Source: CAYNRE01 sp964399535 | GTDB taxonomy: Bacteria; Planctomycetota; Planctomycetia; Pirellulales; CAYNRE01 | NCBI GenBank assembly: GCA_964399535.1 | Contig: CAYNRE010000005.1 | Span: 1 to 64,000, forward strand | Length of the DNA stretch: 64,000 bases | Direction of reading: 5' to 3' | In this document: positions 54,148 through 62,261 of the stretch, in pieces | Position numbering within the stretch: the first letter of the stretch is position 1 | How the letters are laid out: every line of letters begins with the position of its first letter | Notes under the pieces: model-generated | Databases searched by the model: none | Seen by the model: the letters and a program-made list of their open reading frames with translations, nothing else | Told to the model about the DNA's origin: nothing | Position numbers and translations under genes: made by a program

Positions 54148-54278
54148 TGCTCTGTCGCAACTTGGATTTCGGGTCCGGGCGTATCACGGAGCACTAGGTA
54201 TTTGCTTGCCGCCGAACCACTTACGTGTTCGGCGGTCGTGCTGTGTCACCCGTAATTCTACGTGTGACACAGCACTAG
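54144..54278. mobile_element. MITE-like element with CTAGTGCT ends
   Basis: Ends CTAGTGCTCTGTCGCA (54144 on) and the complement of CTAGTGCTGTGTCACAC (up to 54278) are inverted repeats. Inside are two hairpins: GCCGCCGAAC (54209-54218) / GTTCGGCGG, and GTGCTGTGTCAC (54238-54249) / GTGTGACACAGCAC (54262-54275). There is no coding capacity. TA at both ends would fit a TA-target (IS630/Tc1-like) insertion. Confidence 0.65.
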
Positions 54279-54295
54279 CCGTTGGCTAAATCGAG

Positions 54296-54476
54296 CCAGC
54301 CTGCCTTTCTCACCGGGTTCGTCGTGAGGCGGCGCAAGTTGGTCGGGTCCAAGGCGCGTGCAGGGTTCGACCGGAGGTGTGTTGGTAACACGCCGAAGAC
54401 GAGCCGCGAAGCAAAACGCCGCCCAGCGTTTGAACTTTCGTCGCCGCAACAGGACCTGGTGAAAAAGGCAGGCTAG
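54296..54476. mobile_element. Second MITE-like element with AGCCTGCCTTT ends
   Basis: Ends 54296-54317 (CCAGCCTGCCTTTCTCACC...) and 54455-54476 (...GGTGAAAAAGGCAGGCTAG) are inverted repeats matching at about 19 of 22 positions. The 140-bp interior is GC-rich and non-coding. It lies directly beside the CTAGTGCT element, making a small repeat nest. Confidence 0.7.
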
Positions 54477-54668
54477 CCCCTTGGAAGCTTGGGGGGGAGG
54501 TGACGTCGACGTCATGCCCGCCTTCGACGGATAGGCCGGCCGGTACGGCGCTCGCGGCAAGCCGTCGAGTGTGACGTACGAGCTAAGAACTCATCGCTCA
54601 GGTCGGCTCGCCCTGGGGAACCGGGATTCTGAGCGCACCCGATTCGGGATCCCAAGAGCGGGCGTAGC
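54477..54668. other. Short non-coding stretch
   Basis: Between the second MITE-like element and the stop of the leftward giant PEP-CTERM gene. No hairpin with a T-run was found that would end either gene. Confidence 0.4.
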
Positions 54669-57449
54669 TTAGCGCGTGGGGGCCCGTCGACGACGGCCGG
54701 CCCGGGCGTAGGCAGCCAAGCAGGCCCCGGCCAACCCCAGCAGCGGGAGCGAACTCGGCTCCGGCACGTGGTTGGCCCCGGCCGGCGGGCAGGTCTTGCC
54801 GAAATTGGCCGCCCAGAGAGCATAGTCGCCGGCGCCGACGGAGCCATTGCCGTCGAAGTCGGCCGACAGGCCCGATCCGGTCTGGCCGAACTGGGCCGCC
54901 CAGAGGGCATAATCGGCGGCCCCCACTGAACAGTCGCCGTTGGCGTCGCCGATGAGCGTGGCGAATCCTGGAATCACTTCAAGCGTGAGGTAGCTCGTGC
55001 CGTAAAGCACGTTCCAGATCAGGCCGCTTGGCAACGGTGCGGCGGTGAAATCCTCGTTCAGGAACTGGCCCGTCCGCGACTCGTGGTACAGAATCTGAAA
55101 CACGGAATCCACGGTCGGCACAAAACCGTCGGCCAGCGACACGACCAGGTCGCCGGCGAAACTTGCCGCGCCAAGGATCGAGAGGTCGTCGAAGTCGCTG
55201 GGGCCGCGGATTTCGAACAGCATCTGGGCGCCGGCTTGCTGATCCAGGCCGCTGACCGAAGAGTTGTCGGCGAACATCCGCGAACCATCCAGCAGGGTCA
55301 CGTCGCCGAACACGTCGGCGTTTTGCAGCCGAAGATGCCATCCGTTGGAGACGTCGCCGCGAATCAATCCACCGCTGGCGAGTTCGATCTCACCCTCGTT
55401 CGAGATGACCGCGGCGGAGTTGATTTCCAGCTGGCCATTGGTCGAGACGTCGATCTTGCTCGAACCATTTACCGTGACCGATCCGAGAACGGCAACGTAT
55501 CCTTGATCTTGGACGTTGAGGGTCGCCGCGCCCCCCTCGCCGACCACGAGCGTCGAGCCTACGCTCAGGGTCGAGCCGCTCCCGGTCACAGTGACGGTAC
55601 TGTTGGCGCCGCCTTGTTCGCTGAGCACGGTTCGATCGTTTGATTCAGCGCGTCCGCCGGCCGAGATCGTCAGCGTCGAGGTGCCGATTCGCCCCGCAAT
55701 CAGCTCGTCGAGTGCCTTGAGCACGGCGGCGTCGCCGGCGACGGTGACGCCCGTCGTGCCGCCGGAAGAACCGAGGGCAACATTCTCGCCCTCGACGTAT
55801 CCCCCGGCCGCAATGCTGACCGTTGTGCCGCGGAGAAAATCGATCGCGCCGCTGGACTCGATCCGGCCGCCATTGACGGTGAGCACGGTATTCGAAGTCG
55901 TCGCGCCGCCGGTGGCCAAGCTCGAGGTCACCAGCCGCGCGCCGCCGCTGAGGGTTGCATTGACCATGCCGCCGCTGAGGCTGGTTCGCAAGCCCGAGTG
56001 GTACGTGGCAACCGCGCCGTTGCTGAGGGTGACCGTCGAACTGCTGGCGGCGCCCCAATCGCTAATCGTTCCGCCGGCCGTGCCTGCGGTGAGTGTCCCG
56101 TTGTCGACTTCGAGCGTGGCGTTGCCCAGGTCGAAATAGGAGGGGGTCGTGAAGCTTCCGCCGCTCGTCACGCGGGTCGTGGTGTTGTCGGTGAAGATGA
56201 AACCGGTCGGGCTGGTCTTGTTGAAGACCCCGCCGTTGACCAGCAATGTTGTGTTGGCCCCGAGATTGACGGTGCCGCCCGACCAATCGATGCGGCTACC
56301 GACGTTGAAGGTGGCGCCACCGTTGAAGTTGACGGTTCCGTTGGTCAGGTTCAGATCGGCCTGGCTGTTGAAGGTGGCGCTGCCGTCGATCCGCAAGGTG
56401 CCATTGCTCGTTACATCGAGCGAAACCGGGCGGACGGCCGTTCCGCCCCCCATCGTGAAGCTGGCCAGCGCCTTGAGCAAGGCGCCCCCGCTCACGGTGC
56501 CGACAAACTGCCCGTTCGAGGTGCCGGCGCGGAGTTGGCTGACCGTGGCGACCGCCGAGTCGGCGATCGTCACGGTGGCGCTGGCCGAGGTCGACCGACC
56601 CCAGTCACTGATGCTGCCCGCGGTGAGCGTCGAACCCGCGCCAGTGACCGAGAGCGATCCGACGTTGCCGTTACCGACGTCGATATACTCCGAGTTGCTG
56701 ATGTCGCCGCCGCCCGTGGCCTTGAGGTGCACGCCGTCGTCGACCGCGTGGCCGGAGAACATTTGCAGCAAGGCCGAGCCGTTGTATTCCAGGTCGACTC
56801 CCGAAATGGCATTGAGCTCCCCGCCCGCGTTGATCGTGGTGGTGCCGCGGAGCAAGGTCGTGTCTCCCGCGATGCGCAGTTCGCCGCCCGAGTTGACACG
56901 GATCTCGCCGGCGGAGTTGTCGAGCTGATATTTCAGCGTTTGCACACTCGCGCCGCTGTTCACGTCGACGCGACCATTGCTCGTTAGCTGAACGTTGTCC
57001 GTCGTAATGATCGCTCCGCTGCCAAGCGACAAAATCGCGTTGTCGTTCACGGATACTCGTGGCGTGTTGAGCCGTAAACCCAGCAGCGTGTGTACGTTCA
57101 GGGCCTGGAGATCTTCGTTCTCGAAGTTAGCCGAGGTCGTGGCGGTGAGGACCGGCGAATTCGAGCCGGTGATCGTGTACTGCGCGCCCAGCGGACTAAA
57201 AACGTTGAGTGAGGCGATGGTCGTGCTGGCCGACAAACTTATGTCGGTGCGGGTAATCGGAAAAACCCCATCGGAGCTGCGAGCCAGAGTGGCGCTTTCG
57301 CCCACCCCCGGGGGACCGTCGAAGATGTACCAATTGCCTTGGAAGAACCAATCGTCGTTGAAGGTACCGACCCATGAATCTGCCCATGCGCGCGGTTGGC
57401 TGGAAAGCAGCAAGGCGACGAAGAAGGCGATACGAAACGACATTTTCAT
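54669..57449 (-). CDS. Giant PEP-CTERM beta-solenoid protein with dockerin-like module
   Basis: A 926-residue exported protein. Parts in order: signal peptide from ATG 57449 (MKMSFRIAFFVALLLSS); a start module SWVGTFNDDWFFQGNW; a long Thr/Ser/Gly/Asn beta-solenoid of passenger-type repeats (TVSISAAGGY-like, LTVNGGRIESSGAI, GGTTGVTVAGDAA); a conserved beta domain (FEIRGPSDFDDLSILG, VSLADGFVPTVDSVFQIL); the EF-hand pair GDANGDCSVGAADYALWA / DFDGNGSVGAGDYALWA; and the tail VPEPSSLPLLGLAGACLA with a basic end. It is paralogous to 10854-13955 and likely a surface or matrix protein anchored by an exosortase-type system. Confidence 0.92.
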   Translation of the reverse strand: MKMSFRIAFFVALLLSSQPRAWADSWVGTFNDDWFFQGNWYIFDGPPGVGESATLARSSDGVFPITRTDISLSASTTIASLNVFSPLGAQYTITGSNSPVLTATTSANFENEDLQALNVHTLLGLRLNTPRVSVNDNAILSLGSGAIITTDNVQLTSNGRVDVNSGASVQTLKYQLDNSAGEIRVNSGGELRIAGDTTLLRGTTTINAGGELNAISGVDLEYNGSALLQMFSGHAVDDGVHLKATGGGDISNSEYIDVGNGNVGSLSVTGAGSTLTAGSISDWGRSTSASATVTIADSAVATVSQLRAGTSNGQFVGTVSGGALLKALASFTMGGGTAVRPVSLDVTSNGTLRIDGSATFNSQADLNLTNGTVNFNGGATFNVGSRIDWSGGTVNLGANTTLLVNGGVFNKTSPTGFIFTDNTTTRVTSGGSFTTPSYFDLGNATLEVDNGTLTAGTAGGTISDWGAASSSTVTLSNGAVATYHSGLRTSLSGGMVNATLSGGARLVTSSLATGGATTSNTVLTVNGGRIESSGAIDFLRGTTVSIAAGGYVEGENVALGSSGGTTGVTVAGDAAVLKALDELIAGRIGTSTLTISAGGRAESNDRTVLSEQGGANSTVTVTGSGSTLSVGSTLVVGEGGAATLNVQDQGYVAVLGSVTVNGSSKIDVSTNGQLEINSAAVISNEGEIELASGGLIRGDVSNGWHLRLQNADVFGDVTLLDGSRMFADNSSVSGLDQQAGAQMLFEIRGPSDFDDLSILGAASFAGDLVVSLADGFVPTVDSVFQILYHESRTGQFLNEDFTAAPLPSGLIWNVLYGTSYLTLEVIPGFATLIGDANGDCSVGAADYALWAAQFGQTGSGLSADFDGNGSVGAGDYALWAANFGKTCPPAGANHVPEPSSLPLLGLAGACLAAYARAGRRRRAPTR

Positions 57450-58433
57450 CAAATACGACCTGCAAGGGGAACGCGCGCCGTGAGGCGGACGAAGGGGGGA
57501 GCCCACGGTCCGTTCATCGTGACCACGGGCCGCGGCGGAAGTCAAAGCAAAACCTGGAGGAACCGAAGCCCTAGGGTACTGCGGGAAGCTTCGTGGGGGG
57601 AGTGGTTGGCGTTGATGCCCGGTTCGTGGCACCTGGGTCGCGGCACCTGGTGGATCGAGCTCCTTTAGCTCGGGCTCGCAGGCAGCAGGGGCGACCTGCT
57701 TGCGCTTCGGGTTGCGTGCGTCGGTAACGGCCTGACGACCTCGGCTGGACGAGCTGGCGCTGGGCGATGGCGACTCAGGCGGCAGGGGCTGGGAGACGGG
57801 CTCCTTCGCTTGGCAGTGGCCCCCTCGAAGCCCCTTCGCCGTCACCGGTGCCTCGGCCTATCACCCGCTTGCGGGACAGGCGACAGTCCAGGCGACAGTC
57901 CAGGCACTGGGGCGCCAGCCCCGCCAGATTCGAGAAACCGGCGAGCCAACGCTGAGCGCGGTTGAGACACCATCAACCCCAGTTACCCACGAAGTTCAGC
58001 GAAGAGCCATTTTTCTGGCATTTTGCTTAGGTAGATTCCGCCGCTTCGACAGGCGCGGGGAGCCCTTTCTTGGCCTGGCCCGGTACGGCCGGCGGACCGC
58101 CCAGGGGGCCTGCGATCGAGCACGCGTCCGGGCAATTGGTTCGTCTAGTTGACAGTTATTGGCAACCGCAGTAGGTTCATCCTCCCAGGGGACGGATCTC
58201 TTCTGTTTCGCTTCTTGGTCGACACGGTGGTGCCAAGGGGGGCCAGTGATCGCGCCGCGATTCTGGTGCTCGTTCCAGGCCACTCGCACTTAAGTCTTGA
58301 TAAGGCGGTGGGGCAGCTTGCAGAGAGATTCGACCTCTTCCGCGGTACGGTTGCGCTGACGATCTCGCCTGGCTGGGTAAGTTTCGCACGCCTGCTGACG
58401 TGCTTGCCAAATTGACCTGAAGGAGATGGTCCC
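57450..58433. other. Long gene-poor region
   Basis: Nearly 1 kb upstream of the giant PEP-CTERM gene (leftward) and the BON gene (rightward). A rightward frame at 58149-58415 (88 codons, TTG start) is open, but composition and the lack of a ribosome site make it doubtful. The sequence just before 58434 holds AAGGAGATGG, the BON ribosome site. Direct repeats CAGGCGACAGTCCAGGCGAC occur near 57890. No RNA gene recognised. Confidence 0.5.
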
Positions 58434-58712
58434 ATGGCGCCCGCTCCGGAATCGCTCCCGGGGATACGTCCTGAGGGGATGACCCTGGTTGAACACTGGC
58501 AGTGCATTCGCCAGTCGGCCCAATCCCGATTGGGCTCGAGCCCCTATGCTCCGCTGCGGAGCGTAACCTGCGATTTCCGCGAGGGGGTCCTTACTCTGCG
58601 GGGCCGCGTGTCGAGCTATTACCTGAAGCAGTTGGCCCAGTCGCTCGTCGCGCGCGTCGGCGGCGTCGAAGTGGTTGTCAACAATATCGAGGTAACCGGA
58701 TCGATCGTTTAG
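58434..58712 (+). CDS. BON domain protein
   Basis: A 92-residue protein consisting of one BON domain (SVTCDFREGVLTLRGRVSSYYLKQLAQSLVARVGGVEVVVNNIEV), a phospholipid- or ligand-binding alpha/beta fold found in periplasmic OsmY-like and in cytoplasmic proteins. No signal peptide is present, so it is probably cytoplasmic. Ribosome site AAGGAGATGG precedes ATG 58434. It is followed 75 bp later by a CsrA-like gene with its own strong ribosome site; the two probably form a small operon. Confidence 0.92.
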   Translation: MAPAPESLPGIRPEGMTLVEHWQCIRQSAQSRLGSSPYAPLRSVTCDFREGVLTLRGRVSSYYLKQLAQSLVARVGGVEVVVNNIEVTGSIV

Positions 58713-58787
58713 TCGGGGCACGTTGGGGGGATTCTGGCCGGGGGCCAGGCGGCATCAGGCCGCGATTGGTTGCGAGGAGGCAATCTC

Positions 58788-59042
58788 ATGTGGGTATTTA
58801 CTCGTCGGATCGGGGAACGCGTGGTCGTGGGCCCGGGGATGGTGGTCGAAGTGACCGAAATCTCCGGCGATTCGGTTGAGCTCACGTTTCGCTCCGAGTC
58901 GGGATGGTCGGCCGGCGGCATGGCGCCGGGCGTTTCGGCCAGCCGGTCGGCGCGCGATGTCCAACCGCAGCAGCAAGCGCTGGAAGACACCGTGCGGAGC
59001 CACTCGCGCGAAGAGTCGCCGTACTTCGCCGAGTGCCCGTAA
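58788..59042 (+). CDS. Truncated CsrA-like protein
   Basis: An 84-residue protein whose first 35 residues match the CsrA/RsmA RNA-binding fold (MWVFTRRIGERVVVGPGMV, then VEVTEISGDSVELTF). CsrA binds GGA motifs in mRNA leaders. The second half of the canonical protein (RIGI-AP--V-V-REEI), including the arginine that contacts RNA in characterised CsrA, is missing; it is replaced by a Ser/Gln/Ala-rich tail of 45 residues. GAGGAGG lies 8-10 nt before ATG 58788. It may be a degenerate regulator or a partner that heterodimerises with a full-length CsrA. Confidence 0.8.
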   Translation: MWVFTRRIGERVVVGPGMVVEVTEISGDSVELTFRSESGWSAGGMAPGVSASRSARDVQPQQQALEDTVRSHSREESPYFAECP

Positions 59043-59044
59043 AA

Positions 59045-59072
59045 GGCCCGCTGCCCTTTGGGGGCAGGGCCC
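59045..59072 (-). terminator. Probable terminator of the HAD gene
   Basis: GGCCCTGCCC and GGGCAGCGGGCC (minus-strand sense) can pair with one bulge around CCAAA, and the minus-strand transcript then reads TTTT. It lies in the 62-bp gap between two convergent genes. Confidence 0.5.
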
Positions 59073-59104
59073 TCAACTAATTCCTGCGGCCCAGGTTGTA
59101 GCCC

Positions 59105-59782
59105 CTACGCCAAGCCCAGCGTAGCCGCCACGCGGGGGTCGCTGAGGTCGCGAACCAACAGGTCGCAGCCGCAGAGCGACAGGTCCTCGTGCGAGGCGCT
59201 GCCGGTGGCCACTCCCAGCGCCCGGGCCCCGATCGAGCGGGCGCAGGCCACGTCGTGCGGCGTGTCGCCGATGACCCAAACATGGTCCGGGTCGAGGGCT
59301 CGGCCCGTATGCCCCTCGGCAGCCGACAGGGCCTCCTGGGCCACGTCGTTGCGGTCTAAGTGCCGGTCGCCATACCCGCCGAAGGCGAATCGCCCCCACA
59401 GTCCGTAGTGGCTCAGCTTGGTTTGGGCGCCCGCGACCACGTTGCCCGTAAGCAGCCCCACCGCTACGTCGGGCTGGGCCAGCAGTGCCTCGAGCAGCTT
59501 TAGCACCCCGGGCAGTACCCGCCCCGGCCGGCTCTCGAGCATCGCGGGCAAGTGGCCCAAGTACGCTTGCAAATACCGGTCGCAGCTCTGGGGGCTGAAT
59601 TCGATGCCCCAGTGGACCAACACATCGCGGGCGATGACGCGATCGGTGCGCCCCCCCAGCGGAATGCCCGCCAAGTCGGCCGGGAGATCGAAGGCCGAGA
59701 CCAAGGCCGCCTCGAGCGCGGCTTTGCCGGCCCCGCCGCTCGAAAGCAGGGTGCCGTCGATGTCGAACAATACAACTCGCAT
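59105..59782 (-). CDS. HAD-superfamily phosphatase (phosphoglycolate-phosphatase-like)
   Basis: A 225-residue cytoplasmic hydrolase. Motif I is VVLFDIDGTLL with nucleophile D7 and acid D9, motif II is VGLLTGN, and motif III/IV is WVIGDTPHDVACARSIGA. The helical cap (AALVSAFDLPADLAG...) places it in subfamily I, like phosphoglycolate phosphatase. The ATG at 59782 starts at the first strand of the fold; the open frame upstream looks non-coding. Substrate unknown. Confidence 0.93.
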   Translation of the reverse strand: MRVVLFDIDGTLLSSGGAGKAALEAALVSAFDLPADLAGIPLGGRTDRVIARDVLVHWGIEFSPQSCDRYLQAYLGHLPAMLESRPGRVLPGVLKLLEALLAQPDVAVGLLTGNVVAGAQTKLSHYGLWGRFAFGGYGDRHLDRNDVAQEALSAAEGHTGRALDPDHVWVIGDTPHDVACARSIGARALGVATGSASHEDLSLCGCDLLVRDLSDPRVAATLGLA

Positions 59783-60035
59783 GGCCGGGCATCTTAGGCA
59801 ATTCGGGGCGGATTGGAAATGCGATTGCCGGGGGTGCCCGTCTCGCGGGGGCTGTCCAGCTTGCATCTCTTGCGTAGCTCCGATGGCGACCGGCGAATCG
59901 GCCCGCCATGCCAGGTAAAGTCCCCCATTCCGCGCAACCGATACTGGGGATGCCAATCGTAGAGATTGTGCCGGGCCCGGGTGCGCGGCCCTCGTGTCGA
60001 GTTCCGTTGCTTCAGCGAAGGTATTTTTCGTGATC

Positions 60036-61337
60036 ATGCCCCGCCTGCTGCTGACGTGTATTTACCCCTCGCGACTCGAACTGGAGTCGGAGGTCCGCGA
60101 GCTGTGTCAAACGGCGGCCGGGGCGGGCCACACCGTGCAAGCGGTCTGTTTCGCAGATCGGGGCTCGCCCCGCCGCAACGCGGCTGCCTGGCCGCGCCAG
60201 CTTTGCGAAACGGTCGCGGGCGGCAATGGCCCCTGGCTGGTGCTCGATCCGTCGTATCGCATCGCGGCCCCGCTCGACAATGCCCTAGCGCTGCTGGATC
60301 AGGTGGACTTGGCCGTGCCTTGCCGACCCGACCTGTGCCCCACCGCTTTTTTCGACCCTGGCCTGATGTTGCTGCGGCGAACGCCCGCCACTTTGGAACT
60401 ACTGGCCGACTGGGCCGAGCGGTCGGAGGCCTGGGCTGCCGGGCACCGATTCGGACACGGCGCCACGCTCTTGGAGGCAATTCTGGCCTCGGCAGACCGA
60501 CTCCGCTGGAGAGCACTTTGCCCCGCCGGCACGAGCGGCACGAACTGCCTGGCGGGCGTCGTCCGCCCCGGAGTATCGCACCAGCCCGGGGCGCTGGATT
60601 ACGACCACGACGGCCCGGCCCTGGCCTGCCAGACTTCGCCCGACGCCAATTACGTGATCCTGGCTCCCCAGGGGGGCGGCGACCGCGGCCCGCTGGGTTG
60701 CGATTCGGCCGAGGGCACCGCCGAGGACTATAAAGAGTTCGCCGCGCGGCATGGGGTGAACCAGGTTTGGACCCTGGCCGCCCCGGTTGCGCCGGGGCAT
60801 CGGAGCGTGTTGGAGGACACCAAACTTTCGCTCTGGAAGACGCTGAGCGAACGCTTGCCCGAGGGAAGCCGGTTGGTGGTTTGCGACTACGACACGTTGT
60901 TTCTCCGCGACCCGCGGGCCTGGGCCGTGGCGCTCGACTCGGCCGAACTAGTCGTGGCCTGGGACGCCCAGCAGCCGCTGGCCATGCCGCGAACCGAGGT
61001 GCTCGGCCTGAAGCTCACCGCTTCCGTCGAGCAGTTGCTGTGGCCGGCGCTGGCGGCCCGCTACGACGAGCTGCGCAGCGAGCTGGGACCCTTCGAGGGG
61101 CTCGCGGCGGCGCTGGGAGACTGCCTCCGGCGACTGGCTGGCCAACTGAGCATCGCCACGTTGCCCAGCACCGTGCTGAGTTCCCACCAGATCGACGCCG
61201 AGCGGACGCGGATTCTCAGTGCCGTGGAGCCGGCCCGATGGCTCCCAGGCGAGCCCTCGGCGTTGACGCCGCCGCGCAACCTGGGGCTGGGGCAACTGCC
61301 CCTGGCCATTTCCGAATTGGCCCTGGCCCAGGGCTAG
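60036..61337 (+). CDS. Tandem GT-A-like protein, putative nucleotide-sugar transferase
   Basis: A 433-residue cytoplasmic protein that appears to contain two related alpha/beta halves. The first has WLVLDPSYRIAAPLDNALALL with FFDPGLMLLRRTPATLELLADW; the second has SRLVVCDYDTLFLRDPRAWAVAL followed by ELVVAWDAQQP. The DYD within the second half is the best candidate for a metal-binding DxD. Such segments are typical of GT-A nucleotide-diphospho-sugar transferases. Start is ATG 60036 (GTG 60030 also possible). It begins a run with a methyltransferase-like gene (26-bp gap) and a GT4 enzyme, suggesting glycan assembly. Confidence 0.78.
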   Translation: MPRLLLTCIYPSRLELESEVRELCQTAAGAGHTVQAVCFADRGSPRRNAAAWPRQLCETVAGGNGPWLVLDPSYRIAAPLDNALALLDQVDLAVPCRPDLCPTAFFDPGLMLLRRTPATLELLADWAERSEAWAAGHRFGHGATLLEAILASADRLRWRALCPAGTSGTNCLAGVVRPGVSHQPGALDYDHDGPALACQTSPDANYVILAPQGGGDRGPLGCDSAEGTAEDYKEFAARHGVNQVWTLAAPVAPGHRSVLEDTKLSLWKTLSERLPEGSRLVVCDYDTLFLRDPRAWAVALDSAELVVAWDAQQPLAMPRTEVLGLKLTASVEQLLWPALAARYDELRSELGPFEGLAAALGDCLRRLAGQLSIATLPSTVLSSHQIDAERTRILSAVEPARWLPGEPSALTPPRNLGLGQLPLAISELALAQG

Positions 61338-61363
61338 GGCGCTCTTCCAACGGAGGCGGTCGC

Positions 61364-62188
61364 GTGGGACTACCCAGCGGTTTTCTGCAACTGTTGTTTC
61401 AACTCCACGCCCGCAACCAGTTCGCGCCGCCGGTGTTGACGCTCGGGGTGCAAGACGTGTACGCCACCTACGAGCAGCTCCAGACCATGATCGTCAAGGC
61501 GGGGCTGCCACCGCGCGACCTGCCCCCCGAGGAGCGCGAACTGACGACCAGCTATTTGCTCAAGCACCACATTCTTAATAGCGACCCCCTGGCACATTCG
61601 CGGACTTTGTTCCGGCTGATGGGGCTGGGTCCCTGCGAATCGCTCGACGCCTCGAATTGGGAAAGCCCCACGCTGGTCCACGACCTGAACCAGCCCATTC
61701 CCCGCGCCTGGCACGGCCGCTACGGCCTGATCCTCGACGGGGGCACCACCGAACACCTATTCGACGTCCGCGCGGCCTTTTCGAACCTGGTCCGGCTGTT
61801 GCGAGTCGGCGGCCAGGTAATTCACTTCAGCCCCGTTTCGGGCTGGATCAACCACGGTTTCTTTCAACCGTCGCCCTGCTTGTTCTACGATTTTTACCTG
61901 GCCAACGGGTTTCAGGTGCGCGAAGCCTATCTGCTTCTCTTCGGACCGACAAACAGCGACCCCACGTACGTGCAGCGCTATCGACACACGCCCGGGCGAT
62001 TGCAGCTCAAGCATCCCAACGCGGGGCAGGGGCAAATGGTCAACCTGGTGTTCGTGGCGTCGAAAGTGATCGAGCTGGACGAGATTCGCGTCCCGACGCA
62101 AGCGAAGTACTCGGGCCGGATGGACACGCCCGCCCCTGCCGAGCCGGCGATGCCGACGGCTGATTCGACGCAAACTTCGGGGGTATAA
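61364..62188 (+). CDS. Methyltransferase-like protein in glycan operon
   Basis: A 274-residue protein starting at GTG 61364 (GGAGG 8 nt upstream). The central block YGLILDGGTTEHLFDVRAAF with NLVRLLRVGGQVIHFSPVSG resembles class I SAM-dependent methyltransferases common in polysaccharide clusters (GGTxEHxFD). The canonical DxGxGxG loop is weak, so substrate or SAM binding is not certain. The N-terminal region (TLGVQDVYATYEQL) and the C-terminal Pro/Ala tail are additional. It lies between the GT-A-like and GT4 genes. Confidence 0.83.
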   Translation: MGLPSGFLQLLFQLHARNQFAPPVLTLGVQDVYATYEQLQTMIVKAGLPPRDLPPEERELTTSYLLKHHILNSDPLAHSRTLFRLMGLGPCESLDASNWESPTLVHDLNQPIPRAWHGRYGLILDGGTTEHLFDVRAAFSNLVRLLRVGGQVIHFSPVSGWINHGFFQPSPCLFYDFYLANGFQVREAYLLLFGPTNSDPTYVQRYRHTPGRLQLKHPNAGQGQMVNLVFVASKVIELDEIRVPTQAKYSGRMDTPAPAEPAMPTADSTQTSGV

Positions 62189-62261
62189 TCGGGCCCGCTT
62201 AAACGCTTGGACCGTACCCGGCGGCCCAAGCCACCCCCCCCTGGCATCGGTCGGCCCCGGC

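Noticed and set aside
58149..58415. 88-codon rightward frame upstream of the BON gene
   Set aside because: TTG start, no ribosome site, no recognisable domain; left as part of the gene-poor region.
62181..62190. TATAAT at the end of the methyltransferase-like gene
   Set aside because: It overlaps the TAA stop and has no correctly spaced -35 box; likely chance.
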